A DNA stretch of 64,000 nucleotides from Bradyrhizobium sp. ISRA464 (GTDB lineage: Bacteria; Pseudomonadota; Alphaproteobacteria; Rhizobiales; Xanthobacteraceae). The stretch spans positions 1,674,001 through 1,738,000 of the forward strand of contig NZ_CP094526.1 of NCBI RefSeq assembly GCF_029910095.1, read 5' to 3'. This document shows, in pieces, positions 1-10,020 of the stretch (positions are counted from its first letter, which is position 1; the number at the start of each line of letters is the position of its first letter). Under the pieces are notes generated by a model that saw nothing but the letters and a program-made list of their open reading frames with translations, ran no database searches and was not told the origin of the DNA. The position numbers and the translations under genes were made by a program.

Positions 1-948
1 ATTCGATTTTCCACCCGCGAGCTCCCGGAGCGGATGCGCATCCCGATGTGGCGGGAAGAGTTCGGACGGCGCATCGTCCACGCCGATATCGAGACTGTGT
101 CCGACGCTCCGTTTCACGCCGAAGCAACGCTGCAGGCGCTTCAGGGACTGCGCGTGCTCGCATGGACGGGATCGGCCATGCGCTTCAAGCGCATGCGAAG
201 GAATATCGTCGATGGCGATGACTCGATCGGCTTCATCGTCAGCTCTCCGAGTACGAGCCTGCTATCGCAGCGCGGCCGGGAGATCGAATTCCGCGCCGGC
301 GATGCCATCGCGCTTCTGCACTCGGAGCCGGCTATTGTCAGCTATGTCGAAGGACTTCAACTCGGTCTGGCGGTGCCGCGCGACGCACTGGTGCCGCGCG
401 TGACCGATCTCGACAGCCTTGTGATGCGGCGGATTTCCCGCCGAACCGAGGCGCTCCGGCTTCTCATGACTTACCTGAAGTCGGCATTGGGGCAGGGCGC
501 GCTGGCTGCGCCCAAGCTGCGCGATACCATCGTGACCCATATCCACGACCTCGTGGCACTCACAATCGATGAATGCGCTCCCTTGGGCGAGAGCAGCGCG
601 AGCGCGGTGATCGCGGCGCGCCACAGCGCCGCCCTCGACCACATCGCGGCGCACTTTCAGGATCCGGATCTCAGCCTGGAGATCGTGGCCCGTCGCCAGG
701 GCATCTCTCCGCGCTACCTGCAGCGCCTGATGGCGTCGTCGGGTGCGTCTTTCACGGAGCGCGTCAACGAATTGCGGTTGCAAAAGGCGTTCACACTGCT
801 GACCGCGCCGCACGAGGGCGCGCAGCGAATTTCCGACATTGCGCTGGAGGCCGGCTTTTCGGACATATCGCACTTCAACCGGCTGTTCCGGGCCCGCTTC
901 GGCGATTCGCCGCGCGGCGTGCGCAGCGCCGGCAGCCGTGCTGCGTGA
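1..948 (+). CDS. AraC-family transcriptional regulator (5' end outside window)
   Basis: The reading frame is open from base 1 and reads FSTRELPERM before the first internal Met at 34, so the true start lies upstream of the window and this entry is a partial gene. The N-terminal part looks like the cupin-like ligand domain found in AraC regulators (AraC_binding_2 type). The last ~100 residues form a double helix-turn-helix AraC DNA-binding domain, with the typical pattern ISDIALEAGFSDISHFNRLF followed by an F-G-x-S-P-R-x-x-R tail. It should act as a cytoplasmic transcription activator. The effector cannot be told. It converges with the N-formylglutamate amidohydrolase gene, two bases away. Confidence 0.9.
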   Translation: MRFSTRELPERMRIPMWREEFGRRIVHADIETVSDAPFHAEATLQALQGLRVLAWTGSAMRFKRMRRNIVDGDDSIGFIVSSPSTSLLSQRGREIEFRAGDAIALLHSEPAIVSYVEGLQLGLAVPRDALVPRVTDLDSLVMRRISRRTEALRLLMTYLKSALGQGALAAPKLRDTIVTHIHDLVALTIDECAPLGESSASAVIAARHSAALDHIAAHFQDPDLSLEIVARRQGISPRYLQRLMASSGASFTERVNELRLQKAFTLLTAPHEGAQRISDIALEAGFSDISHFNRLFRARFGDSPRGVRSAGSRAA

Positions 949-950
949 CT

Positions 951-1751
951 TCACGCGATCAGCGCCTCCGCCCACAGCATCGCCTCGATCTCGCTGAGGA
1001 TGCGTGCCAGGCGATCGGCCCAGGCTGTCTCGCCGGCCTGGTCGGCGATCAGGTCCTGACGGATCTCGATACCCGAATTCATTAGCCCACGCATCTCTCC
1101 ATGTATGGGGATCGTATAGTCGGTCTCGTCGCTGACCGCATAAGGCTCGTTGTCGCCGACCACGAGGTCGCCCTCGCTGCGCAGCTGTTTCAGCAGCAGC
1201 GGCGGCAGCACCTTGTCGCGGTGATAGAGCGTGCCGATGTGCCAGGGCCGCGCGATGCCGGCGTAAACGGGCGTGAAGCTGTGCAGCGACACCAGCACCG
1301 TCGGCATGCCGCGCCGGGTCCGTTCGTCGATGATCTCGTCGATCCGCCTGTGATAGGGATCGAAGATCTGCGCGCGGCGCATTTCGGCATCGCCGCGCGA
1401 CAGGCCTTCATTGCCCGGGACGGTGGTCGCTTCGCTGATCAGCGGAATCGAGCTTGCGGCATGCGGCGGCCGATTGCAGTCGATCACAAGCCGCGAATAG
1501 CGTTGCGCGATCAGGTGCACGTTGAGCTGGTCGGCGAGCTGTTCGGCGACGCCGGCGATGCCGATGTCCCAGGCGATGTGGCGTGCAAGCTCGCTTTCCG
1601 GCAGGCCGAGATCGCCGAGCGGCTTGGGAATCAGCCGGCCATAGTGATCGCAGGTGAACAGGAATGGAGAGCGGCTGTCCGTGTTGCGTTCCAGAATTGG
1701 CGAAACGTCGGTGTTAGCGAGCAGAAATGACAGGCCACCGACGCGATTCAA
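951..1751 (-). CDS. N-formylglutamate amidohydrolase family protein
   Basis: A 266-residue protein of the N-formylglutamate amidohydrolase family (zinc hydrolases that release formate from N-formylglutamate in histidine breakdown, or act on related N-acyl amino acids). Family marks are FLFTCDHYGR near the N-terminus, YSRLVIDCNRP in the middle, LVSLHSFTPV and a late HGEMRGLMNSGIEIRQD block. The start is a TTG preceded by GAGGA seven bases away, and no ATG or usable GTG lies nearby. No other hut genes are adjacent, so the physiological substrate is open. Confidence 0.88.
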   Translation of the reverse strand: MNRVGGLSFLLANTDVSPILERNTDSRSPFLFTCDHYGRLIPKPLGDLGLPESELARHIAWDIGIAGVAEQLADQLNVHLIAQRYSRLVIDCNRPPHAASSIPLISEATTVPGNEGLSRGDAEMRRAQIFDPYHRRIDEIIDERTRRGMPTVLVSLHSFTPVYAGIARPWHIGTLYHRDKVLPPLLLKQLRSEGDLVVGDNEPYAVSDETDYTIPIHGEMRGLMNSGIEIRQDLIADQAGETAWADRLARILSEIEAMLWAEALIA

Positions 1752-1853
1752 GGTGTTTTCCTCAATTTTGCCTATTCAGGGAGCAAGCGGATCTGGAAAC
1801 GAGCAGTATTCTCTATAGATTAAGCCGCCCAAAATCACGATGATTGTTCGACG

Positions 1854-2012
1854 ATGCCGCTGCTCACTATTCATCACAAGACCGTTTATCGCTGCGCGCA
1901 GCCGGTAGCGTTCGGCGAGCACCGCATCATGCTGCGTCCGCGCGACGGCCATGATCTGCGCGTGCTCGGCAGCGAGCTTGCGATCGATCCGCGTCAGTGC
2001 AGGGAGCGATAG
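1854..2012 (+). pseudogene. Transglutaminase-like protein, N-terminal remnant
   Basis: A 52-codon frame starting MPLLTIHHKTVYRCAQPV and containing FGEHRIMLRPRDGHDLRV is a clear match in pattern to the N-terminal beta domain of bacterial transglutaminase-like proteins (about 260-300 residues when intact). It stops at TAG after about 50 residues, and no catalytic Cys-His-Asp domain follows. An intergenic palindromic repeat begins shortly after. This looks like a gene whose 3' four fifths was deleted and replaced by repeat DNA. Confidence 0.65.
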
Positions 2013-2044
2013 CGACGATCTGTCCGCCGAAGCTTTCGGCGAAG

Positions 2045-2103
2045 GCCGAAGCAATCCATCTTTGCGGCGGCACGGATTGCTTCGCTGCGCTCGCAATGAC
2101 ATA
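2045..2103. repeat. Intergenic REP-like palindrome (family A, partial)
   Basis: Contains AGCAATCCATC and GGATTGCTTCGCTGCG followed by CTCGCAATGAC. The same core (GAAGCAATCCAT ... ATGGATTGCTTCG ... CGCAATGACG) recurs at 9878-9998. Such elements are common between genes in Bradyrhizobium-type genomes. Confidence 0.6.
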
Positions 2104-2110
2104 GAGGGCC

Positions 2111-2509
2111 ATGATCTCCGACCTTCTATTCGTCTACGGCACGCTGATGCGCGGCTTCGACCATCCGATGGCGAAGCTGCTGTCGGCCAACGCCGACTTC
2201 CTCGGCGCGGCGCACTGCCGCGGCCGGCTCTATCTCGTGAAGCATTATCCGGGGTTGCTGACATCGGACGACCCCGCCGACATCGTGCACGGCGAATTGT
2301 TCCGCCTGCGCGAGCGCGACGCGATGCTGCGCGAGTTCGACATGTATGAAGCCTGCGGCGAGGGTTTCCCGCCGCCGACCGAATATGTCCGCAAGATGCT
2401 GCCGGTCACGCTCGCCAATGGACGCATGAGCGAGGCGTGGACCTATCTCTACAACTGGCCGGTGACGCACCTGCCGCGGATCGCGTCAGGCAGATTTCTC
2501 GGACATTAG
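2111..2509 (+). CDS. Gamma-glutamylcyclotransferase-fold (AIG2-like) protein
   Basis: A 132-residue protein of the gamma-glutamylcyclotransferase/AIG2-like superfamily. The substrate-binding loop signature FVYGTLMRG is at residues 7-15, and the acidic residue of the family active site is probably the Glu in FDMYEACGEGF near residue 80. In this family such proteins release 5-oxoproline from gamma-glutamyl amines or dipeptides, but many members have no known substrate. The ATG at 2111 follows GAGGG closely. It stands alone between the transglutaminase remnant and a REP element. Confidence 0.85.
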   Translation: MISDLLFVYGTLMRGFDHPMAKLLSANADFLGAAHCRGRLYLVKHYPGLLTSDDPADIVHGELFRLRERDAMLREFDMYEACGEGFPPPTEYVRKMLPVTLANGRMSEAWTYLYNWPVTHLPRIASGRFLGH

Positions 2510-2517
2510 AGTTGCTC

Positions 2518-2607
2518 CGTCATGCCCGGGCTCGTCCCGGGCATTCACGTCTTTTCCGGCTGCCTTGCAACAAGACGTAGATGGCCGGGACAAGCCCGGC
2601 CATGACG
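2518..2607. repeat. Intergenic palindromic repeat (family B)
   Basis: A long imperfect palindrome: CGTCATGCCCGGGCT ... ACGTCTT ... AAGACGTAGATGGCC ... CAAGCCCGGCCATGACG. Two relatives lie at 10953-11040 and 27755-27881. It sits between convergent genes and could fold as a transcript-end hairpin. Confidence 0.75.
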
Positions 2608-2617
2608 AAGAGAGGCC

Positions 2618-3172
2618 TCAGTTCTCGCGCACCACGCGTATGTCGACCTCGCGCTCGACATAGGTCCACTCTTCGGTCGCGCGCAGCATGCCGACCAGCT
2701 CGTCGAACAGGTCTGCATGTTCGGGCGCGAATTCGAACCAGGTCAGGAAGTCGAAGGGGACGCCGAGATCGCGAGAATGAAACAGCTGGCGGGCGATCGC
2801 CGGCAGGTATTTCAGCGTGCCGGAGATATGGTGCGACTTGTCCTCGATGATCTTGCGCCGCTCTTCCTGCGTCAGCTCCCACCATGCGGCGGATTTCCTG
2901 ATCGGGATCAGCGCTGCATGCGTCGCCTCGCTCCGGCCGAGCTTGGGCTCGATGGCGGCGAGCTTGTCCTTCTCCGCCCGCTCGGTGTAGCGCAGATTGC
3001 TCGCGACGCCGGCGAGCCGCCACGCGGTCGATGACGGCAACAGCGGCAGCGCGATCGCCTCGCTCGAAATCACCGACAGCGCCGCGACCTTCGGCAGCGT
3101 TTCGCCCTTCACCCGCACGATGGAAGTCACCTTCCAGCCGCCACTCTGTCCGCCTCGGAATGTCGTGAACAT
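2618..3172 (-). CDS. Chlorite dismutase-like heme protein, short dimeric type
   Basis: A 184-residue protein of the chlorite dismutase superfamily. Its length fits the short, dimeric lineage known from Nitrobacter winogradskyi (183 residues). The core KYLPAIARQLFHSRD and FDFLTWFEF is characteristic. His115 in KSHH and Arg128 in AIAR are 13 residues apart, the same spacing as the proximal heme His114 and distal Arg127 of the Nitrobacter enzyme, so chlorite-degrading activity is possible (ClO2- to Cl- plus O2). The start is the Met of MFTTFRGG. A longer upstream extension is Arg-rich and looks non-coding. No signal peptide is seen, so it should be cytoplasmic. It is divergent from dnaG with about 200 bases between. 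Confidence 0.85.
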   Translation of the reverse strand: MFTTFRGGQSGGWKVTSIVRVKGETLPKVAALSVISSEAIALPLLPSSTAWRLAGVASNLRYTERAEKDKLAAIEPKLGRSEATHAALIPIRKSAAWWELTQEERRKIIEDKSHHISGTLKYLPAIARQLFHSRDLGVPFDFLTWFEFAPEHADLFDELVGMLRATEEWTYVEREVDIRVVREN

Positions 3173-3343
3173 GCCCCTATCCAAGCGCGGAACCGGAGCA
3201 GGTTCAAGTTGGCCGCAACGTCTCTCCACCGCAGATTCCGGGGTAGTCCGACGGGACAAGCAGCGGGATGACAGCCTGTGAATTGCTCGGAAAAGCCGCC
3301 ACAAGCTTAGTATTTCAGTCGCCGCCCCTATATGGCTAATCGG

Positions 3344-3352
3344 TTATCCACG
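3344..3352 (+). promoter_or_regulatory. DnaA-box-like nonamer upstream of dnaG
   Basis: TTATCCACG, one mismatch from the consensus TTATCCACA, ends 25 bases before the dnaG start codon. A single box is weak evidence. Confidence 0.25.
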
Positions 3353-3377
3353 CATTCCCGCCAACCCGACCTCATCA

Positions 3378-5369
3378 ATGCGCTTCACGCCCCAATTTCT
3401 CGACGAGCTGCGCGCCCGGCTTCCGGTCTCGGAAGTCGTGGGCAAGCGCGTCAAGCTCAAGAGGGCAGGGCGCGAATGGAAGGGGCTGTCGCCGTTCCAG
3501 CAAGAGAAGACGCCGTCCTTCACCGTCAACGACCAGAAGGGCTTTTACCACGACTTCTCCTCGGGGCGGCACGGCAACATCTTCGACTTCGTGATGGAGA
3601 CCGAGGGCGTCACCTTCCCGGAGGCGGTCGAGCGGCTGGCGGCGATGGCCGGCATGGCGATCCCGGCGGCGACGCCGGACGCCGCGCGCCACGAGCAGCG
3701 CCGCCGCACGCTGCACGACGTGATGGAACTCGCGACAAAGTTCTTCGCCGACACGCTGGCCTCGCGCAACGGCGCGAAGGCGCGCGGCTATCTCGCTGAT
3801 CGCGGCATCTCGCCGGCGACCCAGCTCCAGTTTCGCATGGGCTATGCGCCGCCGGACCGCTTCGCACTGAAGGAGCATCTGGGCGCGCAGGGCATCTCCA
3901 CCGAGGACATGGTGGAGGCGGGGCTCTTGGTGGCCGGCGAGGACAAGCCGGTGCCGTTCGATCGCTTCCGCGACCGCGTGATGTTTCCGATCACGGATGC
4001 CCGCGGCCGCGTCATCGCGTTCGGCGGTCGCGCGCTGGAGAAGGACGTTCCGGCCAAATACCTGAACTCGCCGGAAACCACGCTGTTTCACAAGGGCGAC
4101 AATCTCTACAACCTGTTCACCGCGCGCCAGGCCGCGCATGACGGTGCGCAGCTCATCGTGGTCGAGGGCTATGTCGACGTCATCGCGATGGTGACCGCGG
4201 GCTTTCCCGGCGCCGTGGCGCCGCTCGGCACTGCGCTGACCGAGAACCAGCTCGCGCTGCTCTGGAAGATGGCGGACGAGCCGATCCTCTGTTTCGACGG
4301 CGACCGTGCCGGACAGAAGGCGGCCTATCGCGCCGCGGATATCGCGCTGCCGAATCTGAAGCCCGGCAAGAGCCTGCGCATCGCGCTGTTGCCGGAAGGG
4401 CAGGACCCCGACGATCTCGTCCGTTCCGGCGGCCGCGGCGCGATCGAGGACGTGATCTCCGCCGCGCGCCCGCTCGCCGACATGATCTGGTCGCGCGAGA
4501 TCGAGGGCGGCAGCTTCGGCACGCCGGAACGCCGCGCCGCGCTGGAAGCCCGCATCGGCGAACTCACCAATGGCATCCGCGACGAGGTGGTGCGCCGCTA
4601 CTATCGGCAGGATTTGCAGGAGCGTCTGCAGCGCACCTTTGCGCCCGAGGGCGGGCGCGGCGGCTACGGCCGCGGCAATTTCCGGGGCGGCCGCGGCAGC
4701 GAATCACCCCGGCAGTTTGTGCCCCGCGGCCCGGCCCAGGGCGGCCGATTCGGCCCCAAGGGCCCGGTTCCCGGCCTTGGCCGCGGTCCCTACCAGGCGG
4801 CCAGCCCGCAGTTGGCCAACAGCTCGATCATGCGCGGCCAGCGCAGCGCGATCTCCCGGCGCGAGGCCCTGATCCTTGAGTGCCTGATCAACCACCCCTG
4901 GCTGCTGCACGACCATCTGGAGGAGGTCGCGGCGCTCGAGCTCGCCCACCCCGAGGCCCACAAGCTCCGCGCCGGCATCATTGCGGCTTTCGCCAACGAC
5001 CACCACCATTCCCCGGACGCGGAGGAGCAGGCCGAGAAAATGCGGTCTGACCTCGAGGCGGGCGGATTTTCGCAAGCGCTTCAAAGGGTTGAGAGCGCGC
5101 TGACGACCCAGGCGGTGTGGGGCGCCAAGGTCGGCGCGGCGCGGGAGGATGTTTTATCGACCTGGCGGCAACTCGTTGCCTTGCATCAGAAAACCCACGC
5201 CTTACTTAGGGAAAAAAAGGATGCTGAGGCGGCTTTGGCTGAAGACGGAAGCGAGGCCAATCTGGCATGGCTGCGGGATATCCAGGCCCGGATGGCGGAA
5301 GCCGACGGGACCGAGGCCCTGATCGAGGGGTTCGGCGAATTATCGGGCCGGTTCCAGCGTAACGTGTGA
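3378..5369 (+). CDS. dnaG: DNA primase
   Basis: A 663-residue bacterial primase that makes RNA primers at the replication fork. Order of parts: N-terminal zinc-ribbon-like region (about 1-95), TOPRIM catalytic core with VVEGYVDVIAM and the metal-binding CFDGDRAGQ (about 255-310), a Gly/Arg-rich linker (about 415-475), and a C-terminal helicase-binding region. The odd point is the zinc ribbon. Where the family normally has C-P-F-H and C-x-x-C, this protein reads LSPFQQEKTPSF and FYHDFSSGRHG, so no cysteine ligand is left. It is followed by rpoD in the same direction after 366 bases, the usual dnaG-rpoD order. Confidence 0.97.
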   Translation: MRFTPQFLDELRARLPVSEVVGKRVKLKRAGREWKGLSPFQQEKTPSFTVNDQKGFYHDFSSGRHGNIFDFVMETEGVTFPEAVERLAAMAGMAIPAATPDAARHEQRRRTLHDVMELATKFFADTLASRNGAKARGYLADRGISPATQLQFRMGYAPPDRFALKEHLGAQGISTEDMVEAGLLVAGEDKPVPFDRFRDRVMFPITDARGRVIAFGGRALEKDVPAKYLNSPETTLFHKGDNLYNLFTARQAAHDGAQLIVVEGYVDVIAMVTAGFPGAVAPLGTALTENQLALLWKMADEPILCFDGDRAGQKAAYRAADIALPNLKPGKSLRIALLPEGQDPDDLVRSGGRGAIEDVISAARPLADMIWSREIEGGSFGTPERRAALEARIGELTNGIRDEVVRRYYRQDLQERLQRTFAPEGGRGGYGRGNFRGGRGSESPRQFVPRGPAQGGRFGPKGPVPGLGRGPYQAASPQLANSSIMRGQRSAISRREALILECLINHPWLLHDHLEEVAALELAHPEAHKLRAGIIAAFANDHHHSPDAEEQAEKMRSDLEAGGFSQALQRVESALTTQAVWGAKVGAAREDVLSTWRQLVALHQKTHALLREKKDAEAALAEDGSEANLAWLRDIQARMAEADGTEALIEGFGELSGRFQRNV

Positions 5370-5735
5370 CGAAAAATGATGCGGACGGCGTTGGCCGAAC
5401 TCGCAAAAAGACTCGCCAAATCCATGGTTTGGCTGCAAAAACAGGGTTAAGCGAAACTTTAATAGCACCGTAGCATTTTCGGGCGAAGTGGTGCCGCCGG
5501 TTCGTCGTGAAGAAAATCCGCCAGATTAACGTTTGGCGCGTCTTCTGATCGTAAAACCGGTAACCACTTTTTGCGGAAGACGCGCCGGGCTATTGCAGAT
5601 GGAAACCGTCGAAACGGATGGCAGGGGTGGCGATCATGTGCGCCGCCCTTTGTGCGTCGAGAGCAATTCTAGATATCGTGCGGATGTGCGTGCGTGGCGC
5701 CATTTTGCATGACCGCGTTTTCGGGAGCTTAGTGA
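5370..5735. other. dnaG-rpoD intergenic region with long inverted repeat
   Basis: No gene seen in 366 bases. It holds a perfect 10-bp inverted repeat, GGCGCGTCTT at 5535-5544 and AAGACGCGCC at 5577-5586, with a 32-base loop. The rpoD promoter should lie here, but I could not place its boxes with confidence. Confidence 0.6.
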
Positions 5736-7865
<2,130 letters not shown>

Positions 7866-7892
7866 TTTTGTAAGTCAGTATTGACTGTCGTT

Positions 7893-7914
7893 GCCGGGCT
7901 TGACCCGGCAATCC
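7893..7914. repeat. Short hairpin, related to intergenic repeats
   Basis: TTGCCGGG and CCCGGCAA pair around a short loop, a truncated relative of the CCGGGCTTGACCCGG intergenic repeats. It comes just before the rpoD terminator. Confidence 0.45.
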
Positions 7915-7927
7915 ATCGCAACAAAAG

Positions 7928-7954
7928 CGGCGGGCAAAAGCCCGCCGTTTTCGT
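7928..7954 (+). terminator. Rho-independent terminator of rpoD
   Basis: Perfect 8-bp stem CGGCGGGC / GCCCGCCG with an AAAA loop, followed by TTTTCGTTT. It lies 62 bases after the rpoD stop. Confidence 0.85.
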
Positions 7955-8061
7955 TTGGGCTGGTCCGGATCATAACTCGGGCGCCAGCTGCTGATTGGGC
8001 GCAACGACAATGCGCTCAACAGATGCGTTGGTTGGTTATTAGTGACCCGCCTCGCGCGCCG

Positions 8062-8298
8062 CTACTTCTTCTTCACCCCGACCCGCTCGATGCTCTTGAT
8101 CTCGAGCGGCGGGCGGCCACTCTTTTCGGCGATCTCGCGATCCTGGTCGCGGAGGAAGGCGCGCGCCGGTTCGTCGCCGTCGAGGCCGCCAAGCAGCTCC
8201 GAGGGCACGCGGCGGTTGGAGCGCTGCGAGCCGTCCTCATAGAAGACGTTGAAGAAGGCGAATTCGCCTTTGGGATTGGTCCCGGGTTTCTTCGGCAT
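8062..8298 (-). CDS. Conserved hypothetical protein (78 aa)
   Basis: A small soluble protein starting MPKKPGTNPKGEFAFFNV and ending in a lysine triplet. It contains YEDGSQRSNRRVPSELLGGLDGD, then a charged segment RAFLRDQDREIAEKSGRPP. I recognise no catalytic motif. The internal Met start is chosen because the upstream part of the frame has biased, non-protein-like composition. The function is unknown. It is convergent with the rpoD unit. Confidence 0.65.
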   Translation of the reverse strand: MPKKPGTNPKGEFAFFNVFYEDGSQRSNRRVPSELLGGLDGDEPARAFLRDQDREIAEKSGRPPLEIKSIERVGVKKK

Positions 8299-8571
8299 GC
8301 GCGGCTTGTCCCCGATCGCCGCAGTGCTGTCAAAGCAAATCCCGCGTGTGCTCACGCTGGGCTGCCCTGCGCGAGCCGCGAACATTGCCTACCCGAGCGG
8401 CTTTCATATCGGGGCGAAACGAAGCCGTCCGCGAAAATTTCGCGCCTTCACTTTGTCGCGACGCAAGCCGCTGATTTTTTGACCTTCGTCGCTTGCGCCC
8501 TTGCGGGCGATTCGCGTATGAGGCGCACTCTGCCGTTTCTGCAACCAGCCCCTTCGGGAAGCGATATTCCG
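8299..8571. other. Intergenic region
   Basis: 273 bases between the divergent small gene and the SnoaL-like gene. Apparent frames through it are shadows of low plausibility. Promoters for both genes should be here but none is clear. Confidence 0.4.
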
Positions 8572-8982
8572 ATGTCCAACGCCACCCTCGACGCCAACAA
8601 GGCGCTTGTGCTCGCGCATTACGACGCCGTGACCAACGGCCACGATCCCGATGCGATCCGCGCGCAGCTCGCGCCCGACTTCTTCGACCACGCGGCGGGC
8701 AAGCGGATGAGCGCCGACGAGGTGATCGCATACTCGGCGGCCATGCACGCGACCTTCGCCGACCTGTCGGCGGTGGCCGAATGCCTGGTGGCCGAGCGCG
8801 ATATCGTCGCCGGCCGCTTCGTCTGGCGCGGCCGGCATCGCGGCCCATGGCGCGGCATCGCCCCGACCGGCCACCGCGTCGAATTCCGCGGCATGACGTT
8901 CTGGCGGATTCAGGACGGCAAGATTTCCGAGCGCTGGGCGGAGATCGATTTCGCGGGGCTGGAGCGGCAGCTCAGGGGGTGA
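8572..8982 (+). CDS. SnoaL-like ester cyclase/polyketide-cyclase-fold protein
   Basis: A 136-residue protein with the SnoaL/NTF2-like pattern: an N-terminal helix ALVLAHYDAVTNGHD, the LAPDFFDH strand, a central region VAGRFVWRGRHRG, GHRVEFRGMTFWRI, and a final KISERWAEIDFAGLERQL. Members are small cone-shaped barrels that act as cyclases, hydrolases or binding proteins. The substrate is not predictable. The start is the Met of MSNATLDANK, preceded by GGGAAGCGATATTCCG. The upstream frame extension is unlikely to be coding. Confidence 0.8.
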   Translation: MSNATLDANKALVLAHYDAVTNGHDPDAIRAQLAPDFFDHAAGKRMSADEVIAYSAAMHATFADLSAVAECLVAERDIVAGRFVWRGRHRGPWRGIAPTGHRVEFRGMTFWRIQDGKISERWAEIDFAGLERQLRG

Positions 8983-9051
8983 GGTCCGTTTTGACCACAA
9001 CGTCAAACGCATGGCATCATCCACGGCGGGCGGCTTTTCCAGGACATCAAC

Positions 9052-9858
9052 ATGCTCAGACTTCGTTTGGTCGTTTTCTTTTGCGCGCTTGTATTGGCCG
9101 CTCCTTCCTACGCCGCCCACTGTGGCGGCAATTTCAACACCTTCGTCCAGTCGTTCTCGCAGGACGCCGCCGGCGCCGGCATCTCGCAGGATGTGATCTC
9201 GGCGGCGCTCGGCACTGTGCGGCAGGATGGCGGCGTGCTCGCCTTCGACCGGCGGCAGCGCTACACCTTCAACAAGACGTTCGAGCAGTATGTCGCGACC
9301 CGCGTCGGCCCCGGGCGCATCAATGGCGGCCGCGCGCTGTTGCAGCGTCACGCGGCGCTGCTGTCGCGAATCGAGCAGCAGTATGGCGTGCCGCGCCAGA
9401 TCCTGGTCGCGATCTGGGGGCTGGAGAGCGATTTCGGCAAGGGCGACATGGGCAAGCTGCCGGTGATCCGCACGCTCGCGACCTTGGCGCATGATTGCCG
9501 CCGCTCCGATCTGTTCCAGGGCGAGCTGCTCGCGGCGCTCAAGATCGTGCAGCGCGGCGACCTTCGTCTCAATGACCTGATCGGCGCCTATGCCGGCGAG
9601 ATCGGCCAGACCCAGTTCCTGCCGTCGTCCTACATCAAGTATGGCGTCGATTTCGACGGCGACGGCCGGGTCGATCTCCGCCACTCCGTAGCAGACGTGC
9701 TGGCCTCGACCGCGAACCTCTTGCACAGCAGCGGCTTCAAGATGGGCGCGCCCTATGACGAGGGCAGCGCGAATTTCGAGGCGATGCGCGAGTGGAACAG
9801 GGCGGTGATCTATCGCAAGACCATCGGCTACTTCGCGGATCGGCTGATGGGGCGGTGA
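9052..9858 (+). CDS. Lytic murein transglycosylase, MltB-like (SLT_2 type)
   Basis: A 268-residue exported enzyme that cleaves the MurNAc-GlcNAc bond of peptidoglycan to give 1,6-anhydro-muropeptides. A signal peptide covers about residues 1-21 (LVVFFCALVLAAPSYAA). The catalytic Glu is E125 in AIWGLESDFGK, and GEIGQTQFLPSSYIKYGVDFDGDGR is the conserved substrate-binding block of the family. It ends after the catalytic domain and has no C-terminal peptidoglycan-binding repeat. The downstream FRG-domain gene is separated by a palindromic repeat. Confidence 0.92.
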   Translation: MLRLRLVVFFCALVLAAPSYAAHCGGNFNTFVQSFSQDAAGAGISQDVISAALGTVRQDGGVLAFDRRQRYTFNKTFEQYVATRVGPGRINGGRALLQRHAALLSRIEQQYGVPRQILVAIWGLESDFGKGDMGKLPVIRTLATLAHDCRRSDLFQGELLAALKIVQRGDLRLNDLIGAYAGEIGQTQFLPSSYIKYGVDFDGDGRVDLRHSVADVLASTANLLHSSGFKMGAPYDEGSANFEAMREWNRAVIYRKTIGYFADRLMGR

Positions 9859-9877
9859 CACCCAGCCTCGCCTCGAT

Positions 9878-9998
9878 CGTCGTTGCGAGCCAACGGGTCG
9901 CGCGAATGCGCGCCCGATGACAGGCTCCGCGAAGCAATCCATATTTCGGCATATGCGGAACGATGGATTGCTTCGTCGCTTCGCTCCTCGCAATGACG
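9878..9998. repeat. REP-like palindromic repeat (family A, full length)
   Basis: An imperfect palindrome starting CGTCGTTGCGAG and ending CTCGCAATGACG, with internal arms GAAGCAATCCAT and ATGGATTGCTTC. A partial copy is at 2045-2103. It ends 22 bases before the FRG-domain gene. Confidence 0.8.
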
Positions 9999-10020
9999 CC
10001 TCGCATTATCAGGCCTTCCC

